From: Camarhynchus parvulus
Lineage: Eukaryota > Chordata > Aves > Passeriformes > Thraupidae
Assembly: GCF_901933205.1 (NCBI RefSeq)
Contig: NC_044600.1
Span: 11,756,501 to 11,820,500 of the forward strand
DNA length: 64,000 bases
Direction of reading: 5' to 3'
Under the pieces are notes generated by a model. That model was not told the origin of the DNA and did not search any database. It saw nothing but the letters and a program-made list of their open reading frames with translations. The translations under genes were made by a program, and so were the position numbers. This document shows positions 25,265 through 37,117 of the stretch, in pieces (position 1 is the first letter of the stretch; every line of letters begins with the position of its first letter).

Positions 25265-25592
25265 TTATAGAATCATAGAATGGTTTGGGTTAGAAGGGAC
25301 CTTAAAGACCATCCAGTTCCAACCTCCCTGCTATGGGGCACCTTCCACTAGACCAGGTTGCTCAGGGCTCCATCCAGCCTGATCTTGAACAGTCCCAGGG
25401 ATGAGGCAACCACTGCTTCTCTGGGCAGCCTGTGCCAGGGCCTCACTGCCCTCACAGTAAAAAATGTCTTCCTAACATCTAATCTAAACCTGCTTTCTAT
25501 CAGTTTGAAGCCATTCTTTCTCCTCCTGTGACTACATGTCCTTGTAAAACATCTCTCTCCAGCTCTCTTGTAGCCCATTTAGGTACTGGAAG
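25265..25592 (-). mobile_element. CR1 LINE 3' fragment with the end of ORF2, antisense
   Basis: The left end, ATTATAGAATCATAGAATGG, is the reverse complement of the CR1 3' terminal repeat. On the minus strand, 25348-25578 reads as an open frame containing FRLDVRKTFFTVRAVR, HRLPREAV and KIRLDGALSNLV. These match the characteristic C-terminus of CR1 ORF2 (the reverse transcriptase protein). The frame is intact over this short stretch, so the copy is relatively young. It is strongly 5'-truncated at about 25,592 and cannot be autonomous. Confidence 0.92.
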
Positions 25593-28500
25593 GAAGTTCT
25601 GGGCTTCTCAGAAAAATGGGAGCAGTCTGACTGTTTCGCTTATAAGTCCCCTGTTTTGAGTGGTGCAGACAGTCAGTGTAAACATGCTTGTGCAAATTCC
25701 AGCCTTTGCCTTGATCCGTTTTGTGCAATTGGTTTGTCAAACTAAGTAGTACTGGCTGCTGAAAGAGTTAGGATACAGTTTAGATGCATTGCAGTTTAGA
25801 TTATGATAAGTCGTTTTCTAGGGAGAGTCTGGCCAGTGTGTTCCATGTTGTCAGCTGGGTGAAAGAGCTGAAGGAAATGCTGATGAGTTCCAGTAGATCA
25901 AAATCCTGGTGGTCCTCTCCTCCCCTCTGCTGGGAGTTCTCATCCTTAGAGCCAAGTTGCAAGAATGTCTGCCTCAGCATTTTTTGCTGTGGAGTAAGAA
26001 AGTTATCCCAAATCCCTTTGGTGGCACTTTAAGTTAAGTCAGCAGATGTTACACAGAAATGGTTTAGTACAGAGACATCTTCCTATGTGCCAGTGTTTCT
26101 GGGTGAACAGGAGCTTTTGGCAGAAGGGCTGCTTCAAAGAGTCTCACGGGACACAGCGATGTCACACGGCTGCCTGCGCATGTTAAGGGTGTGTGGCCCT
26201 GTGCCCATCTCCAGAGCTCTTTTAAAAGGTTCTAGGCCAAGATCATCAGTTGTTTGTTATAACTCACATGTTGTGCTTGGATAAACTGATTTGTGTTGAG
26301 TCCAGCATCACAGGTTCCTACAAAGGATAGATCCAAGTTGCCTGTGGCATGTATGTCAGATAGCCATCATAACAATGGGGAATAATGAGCAGTCCCTCAC
26401 CTTCTACCTTTTCTAAGCACTCACCAGTCATGAATGAACTAATAATCTGCACAGAATCCCTGGGAGGTGGCCAGCAGGTTGTTTTTTTGTGGGAGGGAGG
26501 TTGAGCGGAGATCTGACATCCTTGGACTCATGACAGCTCATCTTGTGATACATGTCTGTGTGTACACAGCATCTCTCAAGAGTTAAGTGGAATCTGAGCT
26601 CTCACCATTGTGAGGCCAGGTAGGAAATAGTTTTGTCTTTGATATCTCCCTGGAACCAGGATCTGTTAAGGCTTTTGAGAAAAGAAGAAATGCTATTAAG
26701 GTTTTATGGGGGACTAGAAAAATTGTTCTGGGGAATCTGGATCTCCTGCCTTGCACCTACAGTGCTGGTGCCTGCACTGAACCCAGGTTTCCCAGCCCCA
26801 ATTCTGGGCTTTCTTCAGGTGCTCCTTAAGAGAACAGAAATGCTCTTCCTTCTCTGTTTTCTCCAGAGACACATCCTTCTGATGAAGCCTTCCCAAACAG
26901 TGGCATATTCCCATGAAAAAATTCTCTTTCAAGCCACTGACATGTAACTTGCTGAAAAATTAATGACCAGTTCCTGTCAGAGACTTTGCCTTTCCCATGA
27001 GCATGGCCTGTTCCTATCAGATGCCTTCAAGGAGGCAGAATCTGAAGCACAGGATCAGTCCCAGGTTACCAGGGATTTGTTACAGCATAATTGTAGCCAC
27101 TGAGAAATGAGGGAATGGAGGCACATTGTAATTATGCAATTGGCCAGAGTCCCCATGATAAGTCAGTTACAGAGCAGAGGAGAACATCTGATTCTTGTAA
27201 TTTCCTCTTGTGCTCCTGCACAGGGAGACAGGATGGGAAAAGTCCTTCTGAATTTTGGATTTGATTTGGGTACTGAAGGCTATTTGAAAGGCCTTAGCTC
27301 CCATTAAGAAATTATGAGGATGTCAGTAGTAAAATTAATTTTTTGAAAGAAATCAGCCGCAAAGAGGTGTAGCTGAAGACTGGGGGAATGGGTGTCAGGG
27401 TCTGCAAACATGCAGAGGGGATGTGATCAATGTACATAGCAGGAGAGTATTCAGTCAGGAATGTGACCAGCTGCACTTGCTCCTAGACCTATAGGCAAGT
27501 ACTTAAATGTCAGAATATGCAGGTGAACATGTGCAGCAGTACACTAGGGCAAAAGATGATTTTGCTGTCATTGTTTTCAAGTGACAGCGATTGCTGTTCC
27601 CTGGAGTACAGGAGATGCTTGTACAATTAAATTCAGAATATAAATTTGATGTCTTAGGTGCTGTGTGTACAGGGGGCAGAACCAGGGCACTTCAGTTGCA
27701 TTTCTTAGCTGGGGACCTTAAAACTGCTGGTGGTGAATGCTGGGTTGCAAAAGGAGGAGTTTGGGCTCTCGAGGTGTATATCAGGGAGAGGTGGCGGCTT
27801 GTTTGTTAATTTATATCATTTTTGCATCCATAGATTTATTAGGGCAATTTGTAATGGCAATTTGATCTCTGTGCATTGATTTCCTAATTTGTAAGCTCTT
27901 TGCAGACTGGTGCCTGTGCTCTGGCTGGCTCAGGTCAGCTTCATTCAGCTTCTGCTGCTGAGGGTGAGTTCTGTGTGGCACAGGCTGAGTGTACAGTCTG
28001 CCCTCAGTACCTTTTCTCATTTAGGCTAAAAGGCTGAGACTTTCAGCAGTGGAAAGCCCAGGATTCTGGCCCTTGCTCTACAGACAAGTGTGTGATTTGG
28101 CTAATAAGAATTCACTGATTACTCCAGAAGTCCTTTGAGATTACTGGAATTTCTTAATTGTAGCTGGTGAAGGGCTTCATAAACCTGAAATAAATCACTC
28201 TTCAGATGCCCAAAGTGTTAGCATTCTATAAAAATATTTTCTAGACAATGGGATAGAAATATTTTAAAACACAGGAAGTAATACCAGAACAAGATCTGCA
28301 AAATGTTGAATTTATGTTGGAGCTGTTGCAGGCTGAACAGACTTTGAAGATAGTGAAATAGTAACAAACCATGATGTGATGGCCCACATTTTCCAGCAGA
28401 GGCTCATTCTGTGTCCACCATCCTGTGTCAGCCCAGATTAGACTTGCAGGTCCCAGGGTGAGATGGAGAAGTGTGCCCACTGCTACAGCAGGACTTCCAT

Positions 28501-31500
28501 GTGCCTGGCATGCCCAGAAAATGATACAGGGCTGCTCCTTCTGAGCCACAGGCTTGGCCTTCACACTTTGTGTCCTCCCAGGGTTTGTGCATTTATTAGC
28601 TGGCAGCTTGGCTTTGCCTCCTGTGGCAGGCAGCCTGGTTTTCAGCGTGCAGAGCCTGAGAGATGCCCTTGACTTGGGTGGGAGCAGAGGGAGTGCAGCC
28701 CTTCTCATGGCTGGGCCAAGTGTGTCTGAGTCACAGGGAGGGCAGGCAGCCAGGGCTTTTCCTCACAAAGGCAAGGAAGCTGAATTCATTTAGTCCTTAA
28801 AGGAGTGTTTAGCTCGCAGATTGGAAGGGTCCGTAGAAATCTGATACAACATTACTGGAGTCTATTCAGATACTGTGGTGGAAATTGAATAAGACTTGAA
28901 ATGTGCTAAAGTCTTTGCACTTTTAGCTGTAATGATGATGCTGATAAGCAGAATTGAATTAAAGATAATACAGGAGAGAGCTGTCTTCCCTGGACTGTTA
29001 CCTGGTTTCTCTTGAATCTCTAGAAGTGTCTGCATCTAGATTATTTCAGGTTTTGTTTTGTTTCCTTGTGGCGTCATACTTTAGTAAATAATTTGTGGTT
29101 CTTTGTGACAATTTTTCTTTACTCCTGAAGGAAGAAGATGCAGTTTCTTATCCCTTTTGGCTTTGAAGTGTGTAGTTGCAAACAGCCTCCACCATGTCTC
29201 TTCTTAACATTTCCTCCTGTTTACAGTTGTGCCTGCACCATGGGAAAAGTTTACTTAATGTAAGGTAAATATTTTCTCTCTTCTAGTACATTAAGGTTTT
29301 ATTGGTTTATTTTGTTTCTGATGGCAAATAAAAGCTGCTTGAGGTGCCAGAAATTACTAATTTTGCAAAAAACTGTTCATCTCTTAAAATTGAGTGGATA
29401 CTTCCATTCAGGTATAAAGACTAAGCAAATAGTATGGGTGGTCATTGCCTTTTCCTGGAGTCTGCTCTTAAGTTTCTCTCTGAAATTTATCACAAGGGGG
29501 AAACAAAAGTCTGAACGTTTACAGTAGTAGATCCTGGGCTGGTTTTCCACTGTAGCTTTCTCCTATCCTAGGTCTGTGTATCTCTGTGCTGGGGTGGATC
29601 TCTAATCACTCAAGCAGTCCTGGCAAAGACTGGGGAGTAAGAGTAACTTTTTCTTGCTGTAGCTTGTTTTGCTAGGATCGGGGGCGCTCTAATGGTGCAT
29701 GTTGTTGACAGAAGTTCTGAGGATGGTGCCGGCTGGTATATCATGACATGTAGTCTTGTAAAGGGAAGGCAGCTACCTGGCCTATCAAGGCAATGGTCTG
29801 TGACACTCTGAAATCACTTGGAGTCTCCCATTATAATTAGGTGATAATTTGGTGTGTTAAAGCACTCTCTTCCACTGGGACATGCACATGTTATTCAGTA
29901 AAGCTGCCCTTTCTGCATGTCTTTGCTGCCATTAGTGACCACCAGGAAGTGCTGAAGGCTGATGCTCTTTGAAGAACAGGGGCAATTATCCCGTGGAAGT
30001 ACTTCATAGGGTTGTTTTCGTGGTCCTTTCTCCTGGCTTGTGACCCAGACAGTGCTGGTGACTAGTAAAATGTGCATGGACATGTCACATTCCTGGGAGT
30101 GTAGCTCCTGACTCCTTTTCTGCCTGAGCAAATGCACTTTGTGAGCTGTAAGGCATCAGCTGTAAATGGAATGGGACACTGGCTTTCCATACTTGCTCTT
30201 AGGTTTGCTGCTGAGGCATCTTGGTGTTGCTGTGAGCTGCTGTGTAGGACTTTGGTACCTCAGGGCTGGGCAGGGAAAAGGAAGCATCTGCCCAAGGCTG
30301 TAAATTAGGGAGGAGCTGACAAATCAAGCCAGTAGCAGAACAGCTTTGTGTAGCAGCCTCTCTGAGTGATTGAAGGGACAAGGGCTGGTGTCGGTCTCCA
30401 GCTCAGGGAGAGGCCGTGGGGCTGTGCTGTGTCCCCAGCTCCTGGCTGTGGCTGCCTCCAGCCTTGTCCTGCTTAGGAGAGCAGGGGGATGATGAGCAGC
30501 CCTTTGGCTGGGGTGGGACCCACGTCTGGCCCTGACCCCACCCACTGCTGCAGAGAAACCCTTGGGATGAAGGGGCTTGGCTCTGAGCACTGCAGGGTGT
30601 GCTGATGGCCTCAGATGGTCCCAGGCTTCAGAATCTGCAGAGCTGCTGCAGCTCAAGATGCTCATCACATCTTTGGCTCCAAGAATTTCTTTAAAGGCCT
30701 CAGAGGTAAATGCAGGCCAAGAATTAACCTCACTGAGATAAGTTCACTCAGTGATGATTCTTAGATTGTGGTTGGTCTTTGTGGCCTGTAATTTAGTGTG
30801 GCTTTTAATTGGTTTAGTGTATTCTGTGGTCTTTCTTTTCTGTTATAGATTTTTAATCAAAACCTCTTTTTTTTTAAGGCCTTTCAGGGATGTAAATTTC
30901 TACAACAATGATAATATTTCTTTATCAAATGTGTTTATCATGTCATGTTTTGCACAGTCCTGCTACCAAGCAGTGGATGGTTCTGTCAGTTTCTGTCAAG
31001 CTGAAGTGATAATACCTCTGATTTTGTGAGGGGCTTTTTTATCAACAGCTTGTATTTGCTCACTGATCTCAGAACATTTTTTTATTCTACATCTTCAGTA
31101 TTCAGTGGCATTTCTCCCATCTAAGATTGCCTCTTATCACTGCAGCTGGCTCTACAATCCAGCTGGAGTCAGAATCGTCTTCGATTTAATGGCAGAGCAG
31201 CAAATGTAGCTGTAGAAGGGCTGGCAGCTTCTTGTGCAGAGCCTGACTATTGAGAGTCTCCTGAGGTTTTATTGCAGAGATCCTTCTTTTTACAGGATCA
31301 TCCTCACTGCCTTCACTCTTGTTGTTCACATTCTGGAGGAACTGCATTGTGGAGGCATTCTGTTTCCTGTGTGTGTTTACCCCTTTGCTCTGAGCTGAGC
31401 CTTGCTCTTTTTGCATATCTCTCTGTACTGTGCTTTCTCCAGACTACAGGCAGCCTCTCCTTGTGCCCTGGGTTCCTTTAGTCACATTCTTACAGTGCAT

Positions 31501-34500
31501 GTCTGGGGCTGTCACCCTTTTCACTGGGGAACCTCTGCTATCCCTTCAGTCACACACAGACATGGTGATGCACAGCTTTGTAACCAGAGCATTTAATCTT
31601 TGCTTCATGATTTTGCCTGAACAATAGTGCCTTTAGACAGGTTCATTTTGTCTGAGATCAGACAATATATCAGCTGTTCTGGGTTGGGTTTTTTTTAGAT
31701 ACTGACCCTGGCAACAGCATCTTGCTCATTTTTCATCATTTTTTGCCACTTAGTAAAATTATTTTACCTCCAGTTTTCTTGTCTTTTCCTCCTCAAGGGC
31801 AGATCAGTGTAAAGGCTCTGTTCTCATGTCTGTTAGCCTTTTATTTCTAGCAATCTAGCATTTCCAGAGTATTGGTATTTGGTATCCCCCAGTACTTCCT
31901 GTCTTCTTAACTCATTGGAGTTATTTTGTTGTTCTTTCTCTCTTCTTCACTTGCTATCCAGTTTGTTAACACTGTATTGCATGTACTGTGTGCTGACTGA
32001 CAGCATGATTGCTGATGATTTCTGGAACTAACCTGGCTCTTTATTAGGTTCTTTAAAATCTGATAGATGTGGCAAAATAGAAGCAACCTCTTATCTGCAT
32101 TAACAACAAGGGAAAGAGCCAAGTTCCTCACAGAACCATAAAGAACATGCAAAGACAGTGAGTAACTTGTCTGAGGTTATTTGTCAAGTCTGTGGCAGGT
32201 GTCCCATGCTTGTACCCTCAGCACATGTTCTGCAAGGAAACAAAACAAGAGGTAGACCCCTGCTCCTCCCCCCTGGTGAAGAGCAGCTCCAGGCACTGGT
32301 CTGTCATGAGGCAGAGCTGAGGCTGCTGTGAGCCTGGACATTGGCAGTGTGGCCATTCTTCCCATTGCTTCTACTGTTACTTCTGGAGTGGGGTCTGGAA
32401 AGAAATGTGCTTGTGCTGCTCACTGTGGGTGTGGGCATCTTGTAGCCAGGTACCCATCTGAGGAGCAGCAGATTTGCTGCTGTGTGCTCATGGAAATGCT
32501 CTTCACAGTTCCAAAAATCAGCTGGAGTTTGTCATGGGGTGGGACGTGTTGGGGCACAGGCCTGTTGAAGGTTCCAGCTGTGGTTCTGTATGAAGCAAGC
32601 CTGGAGACCTCTCATCCTGTGTCACTGCAGCTGGATTGATCCTCTCTGGCTGTGTCAGTGCCCTCACACAGGCTCAGCAGGCTGTGTGTCCCTCCTGGGA
32701 TCTGTGCCTGGGACAGCAGTGCACCTCCAGACCCTTTCCCTTGTTTGTACTGACTGAGGAATAAAGACAGGCAGAAGAGCTGTTAAGGTTTTCTTGGGCA
32801 ACTTTAGCTCCTTGGGTGCCGCTTCTCTGATGTCCTCCCCATTTCTCAGCCTCTTTTCTTCTTCTACAACATGTAAAAATGCAGCTATCATTTTGTGCCT
32901 CATAAAAGCCTCAATTAATGTACTTCAGTTTTCTTTAAAGCCTGAAGTTGTAAATAGTAAGTAGAGGTGTCAGACAGTAGTAACTTCAGCCAGCAGCAGA
33001 GTAAATGTTGATGCACTGTTTTAAGAACAAGTTTCTTTGCAAAGCTTTTATGCCATAGATCTGATGTGTGTGTGGCATAAGGAATCTATTTTGGTTCCTA
33101 TTGTTGTTCTCTTTCCTCTTCCTTTGCTCTTTTATTTGTTTACTTGTTTCTGTGCATTTTGATGGATTCTTATTTTGGCCACCTTTGACCTGATACAAGA
33201 TTGCGTTAGTGTCAGCTGCTGCTCTGGGAGTTGGTACTTTTGTACAGATTTGCAGTAGGATCTAAGGCTGCTTTAGACGCACCTACTGAGCAATGGAGGC
33301 AGTTCCCTTTTACAGGAGCGGTTGCAGATGGCTCTACACATTTTGGACAGAGATCTTGAGATGAGAGTACCCTGATGTGTTGGGAATGGAATTGTCTTGG
33401 CTTTTGTCTGATTATTTAAAAAACTTTGGGTCCTTTTGCACCAGTGACTTGGAAAAGTGCTCCCACGTTCTGTAGACAGGGCATCTGTAGGTGTACAGAG
33501 AATGTCAGTGGTTTGTCCTGGCAAAAATTTGCAGGATACAGGAGTGAATCCCAGAAGTGTGAATCCCTGCTGGTGCTCTAACTGGGATTTGTAGCATGTG
33601 TGATTTCCAAAACCAGAGGAGTCCCTGCTGGCTCAAGTATTCTCCCATACAGGGACTGAGGCTGAGGTGTCCTGGATGCCACCACCTTTGGGGGCTTTTT
33701 GTCCCACTCCAAGTCCCTTGCCTTGGTGGTTGTAGACTCTCTGCAGGAGGCTATGGACAAGTGCAGAGGAATTGTGGCCAGATCCCAAACACCTTTGTTT
33801 TTTCATTTAGGTCATGAGAGGACAGTGAACTGTTTTCCTGTTGTAATGTGAAGTGAGGCAGGAAGGAATCTCCACTGCTCCACTACTCTGAAGCAGAAGA
33901 TGATTTTTTTGAGCAATGAAGCGTTAAATGCTGAATCCCTGTTTAAGCAGTTTCAAAATGCCATACCATTGTGGTAGCTGAGAAAACAACAGATTTTGTA
34001 TGTGAATCTTGTTTTGCTTTCTGCATATAGGTGTCATTTCTTCCCTGACCTATTTAAGAATAGCATTTTTATATTTGTTCTCCTAATCTTCCTATCCTGC
34101 TGTTCTGAAGCAAGGTCTTGCTGGCAACTAGAAATGAGTTGAGTGCATGCAGTGACTGCTCCATTTCCCCCTCTGCCTGCTCCAGATCCATGATACCCCC
34201 AAGGTAGACAGGCCATTATGCACAATAAGATCACTAATGTAGCAGGTGAATATTAGATATATGAAGTTAGTCAGCTGTAAATAAAAGGCCTGGCAAAGAA
34301 TAAAAGGCAAAACGTTGTCCTTGAGGAAGTAAATTGGGATATGATGCCTTCCTGCCCTAGTGCCCTAAAAAGTTGATGCAAGATCTGGACCATATTCACC
34401 TCCCACATGAAAGGCATGTGGCAGCCTGGGCTTTGCCTTTTCCTTCCTTGGAGGCAGGAGCTGTGTCCTTCCAAACATACCATAATGCCTTGAGAAGATT

Positions 34501-37068
34501 GGTACAGCAGATCTTCTTCTGTGGTGTTGGTCTCTGTCTCTGCTTGTGGGATTTGGAGGTTTCAAGTCCATCCTGTGCTCTCCTTATTAGTGGCAGAGGA
34601 TTCCCTGTTCTTTATTTTTGCTTCCTGCAGTGTGATTTGTCTTCCAACTCTGCATAGCAGTCCTGGGATGGCCTTGAGTTCAGTCTTTTACATGTCAGAT
34701 TCATCCTCTGGTGCATGGGTTTAGTGTTCTTTACTACAGCAAATTTCTCAGCTAATGTTTGCAAAGGCAAAATGAACTAAAAGGTGACTAGAAGGTGCTG
34801 GAAATGGCAACTGTCTGTAAGTTTCAATTACTGTGTTATATTGCTGCTTCCTTGTCTCTTCCAGAGTTCTGTGGTAATTGTTGGCTTGGCCTGCATGTGT
34901 CTGCTGAGCCATGGGCCAGTGGTTTGTCAGCAGGTAGTTGTAGTGAGGACAGGCTGCCTTCTCTCTTGTTGCCTTTCTGGAGAGCTGCACACCTCCTGAG
35001 GCAAAAGCAGCTCCTGCCCTGCCTGTGGGGGCCATTGCAGGGAAAAGGGCTGTGCCTCTGTCTCTGCTGAGCACTGTGAGTGTGGCTGGAGTGATGCTAG
35101 GCTGGGAGTTCAGAGGGTTGTGTTTATCATGGCACACCTTCTGGAAGTGTGTCAAGCAGAGAATAAACTATGGAAAAGCAGAGAAAGCAACAACACCTGC
35201 AGAGAAACCAGGGAAACTGGTCCTTTATTTTTTTTTTACTCTTCCTTCTTCTTCCAAACTTTTGATTTTTTTTTTTTTTGTTAATGTAAACAAAATGAAG
35301 CACATAATAGGCAAGATGACTAGTGGTTTATTAAAAGCAGCCTTAGTGCACCAGCTGGAGTTCAGTAGGAGTTTAGGCTGCCCAAAAATATGGACTAAAA
35401 GACTTTTTAATATATCTTATTTTGATTATGGAAGTCCAAGCAAAAAGAAGCTTCCTTTGATACCCTTTATAAGATAAGAGAGAGAATAGTGATTGGAGCA
35501 AACTTTCATCTGCCAAGTTCTCTGATTGCTTTGCCCTGATTGCTGTTTTTTTGCATGGGTGTAGGTGTAGATCAAAACTCTGCTTGAGAGTGGCCAAATT
35601 CAATCTCCTGTGCTGGTGGTTTGTAGTGCTGTGAGCCTTTCCTATGCTGCAACAGGACAGGCTGTGTGAATAAAACGTGAGGTGTCTGTCTTGGGACGCT
35701 CTGGGTCCATTTTAAGATGATTCTGTGAGGTTGTTGGGTGAATGTTGCTCTGCTGAGTGTAGACAGAGCCTACTGTGTGGTCCTGTGCATGGAACTTGGA
35801 GACAAGCCCTGCACCCAAATGGATCCACACCAGGGAGGCACAGCAGGTGGGGAAGAGCAGATAGGAGGCAGGAGAACATGGTAGAGAGACTCACAAGCTG
35901 TCAAAGGCCAGCAGAAGAGCTAACAGTTCAACCTGCACATCCTGAAGCTGTGTTGTCAGAAGAAAGCAGAATATTCCTGACAGCATGAAGTGATGACACA
36001 GCCCTTATGTGGTTCCAGATGCATCAGTGTAACAGAGCTTTGTATCTTCTGCAGAAAGGGACATGCAGGATGTGTAAAAGCAAATAATTGCAATGTCACA
36101 GCATGATTTTTCCTGGGCATTTCTCATATACAGGTGGAGCATGTGGGATAGCTTGCTACCTTGCTAGGCTAATGTTGATTCACCTTCCACATGCCTTTAC
36201 CAGAGAAGATGAGAGAAGGGGTGAAATTTTTGTGCTGAGTTGCGACAGTTGGGATCTTTGAATGTAATGAGAGTCTGCTTCCCACCTTATTAATATGAAT
36301 ATTGTCCTAGCCCTGGCAGATCAATAATCCAAGGTGCTATTGCACTCTTAAGTGTTTCCATGACAAGGCCCAGATTTGGGTTTTCTGGACCACTTTGGGG
36401 CTTTGACTGGTCAGCTAAGTGAGCCACAAGTGTTCAGCTTGAACCTGCCAAAGATCCAGCAGTTTCTTACAGAGCCTTCCTGTGGTGAGGGATTGCTGCC
36501 TGTCAGGTGGGTTGGAATCAGACTGGTCCATTTTAATTGTCTGTAGCTTACAGTAAGGGCTGGCATCTCATGCGTGATCTTGGGCAGTGCTTCAAGATTA
36601 GCTCCAAGTTGCTGATTCAAATTAGAATTCAAACTGTTTGTCTTGGTTGTTTTTAATCTGAATTAAGTTAATGAAATTTTTATTGAGGCAGTTGTGATGT
36701 TGGTGTCACTGTTAAGTAGCTTGTCTTTGTTTACATTTGAGTCCTCCTGGAGAACAAAAGTGAACCTGAGGCCTCAGATCTGAACTAAGAATAATAATGT
36801 CCATATAGAGAATTATTTCTGTCTGTCTGCAATGGTTTAAATCTGCATTTCGTTTCACATAGTCTCTTCGTGTGTAGACAAAGGCAAAGGATGCAATCCT
36901 GTGGAATGTGGGATATTTGAGAGGCACAGTTGATTTTGAGACATCTTTTCCAGCTTTGTGGAGCCCTTCAGCTGTGTAAATAAAAAGCAAAACAGGGAGT
37001 GGAGGGTTTTTTTTTTTGTTGTTTTTTTCTTGCATATAAATGCCTTTTCTAGGTACTTTTTCATAGTT

Positions 37069-37117
37069 TCTTATCTATCCCAGATAAGAGAACATTTCTC
37101 TATCCCAGAGAAATGTT
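37069..37117. repeat. Two adjacent hairpins with the same ATCCC loop
   Basis: Hairpin one has arms TCTTATCT (37069-37076) and AGATAAGA (37082-37089). Hairpin two has arms AACATTTCTCT (37091-37101) and AGAGAAATGTT (37107-37117). Both are perfect, both have the 5-base loop ATCCC, and they are separated by one base. The core TCTATCCCAGA is therefore directly repeated. Confidence 0.85.

Noticed and set aside
28801..28860. GATTGGAAGGGTCC as a CR1 relic
   Set aside because: A very short match, with no flanking sequence to support it.
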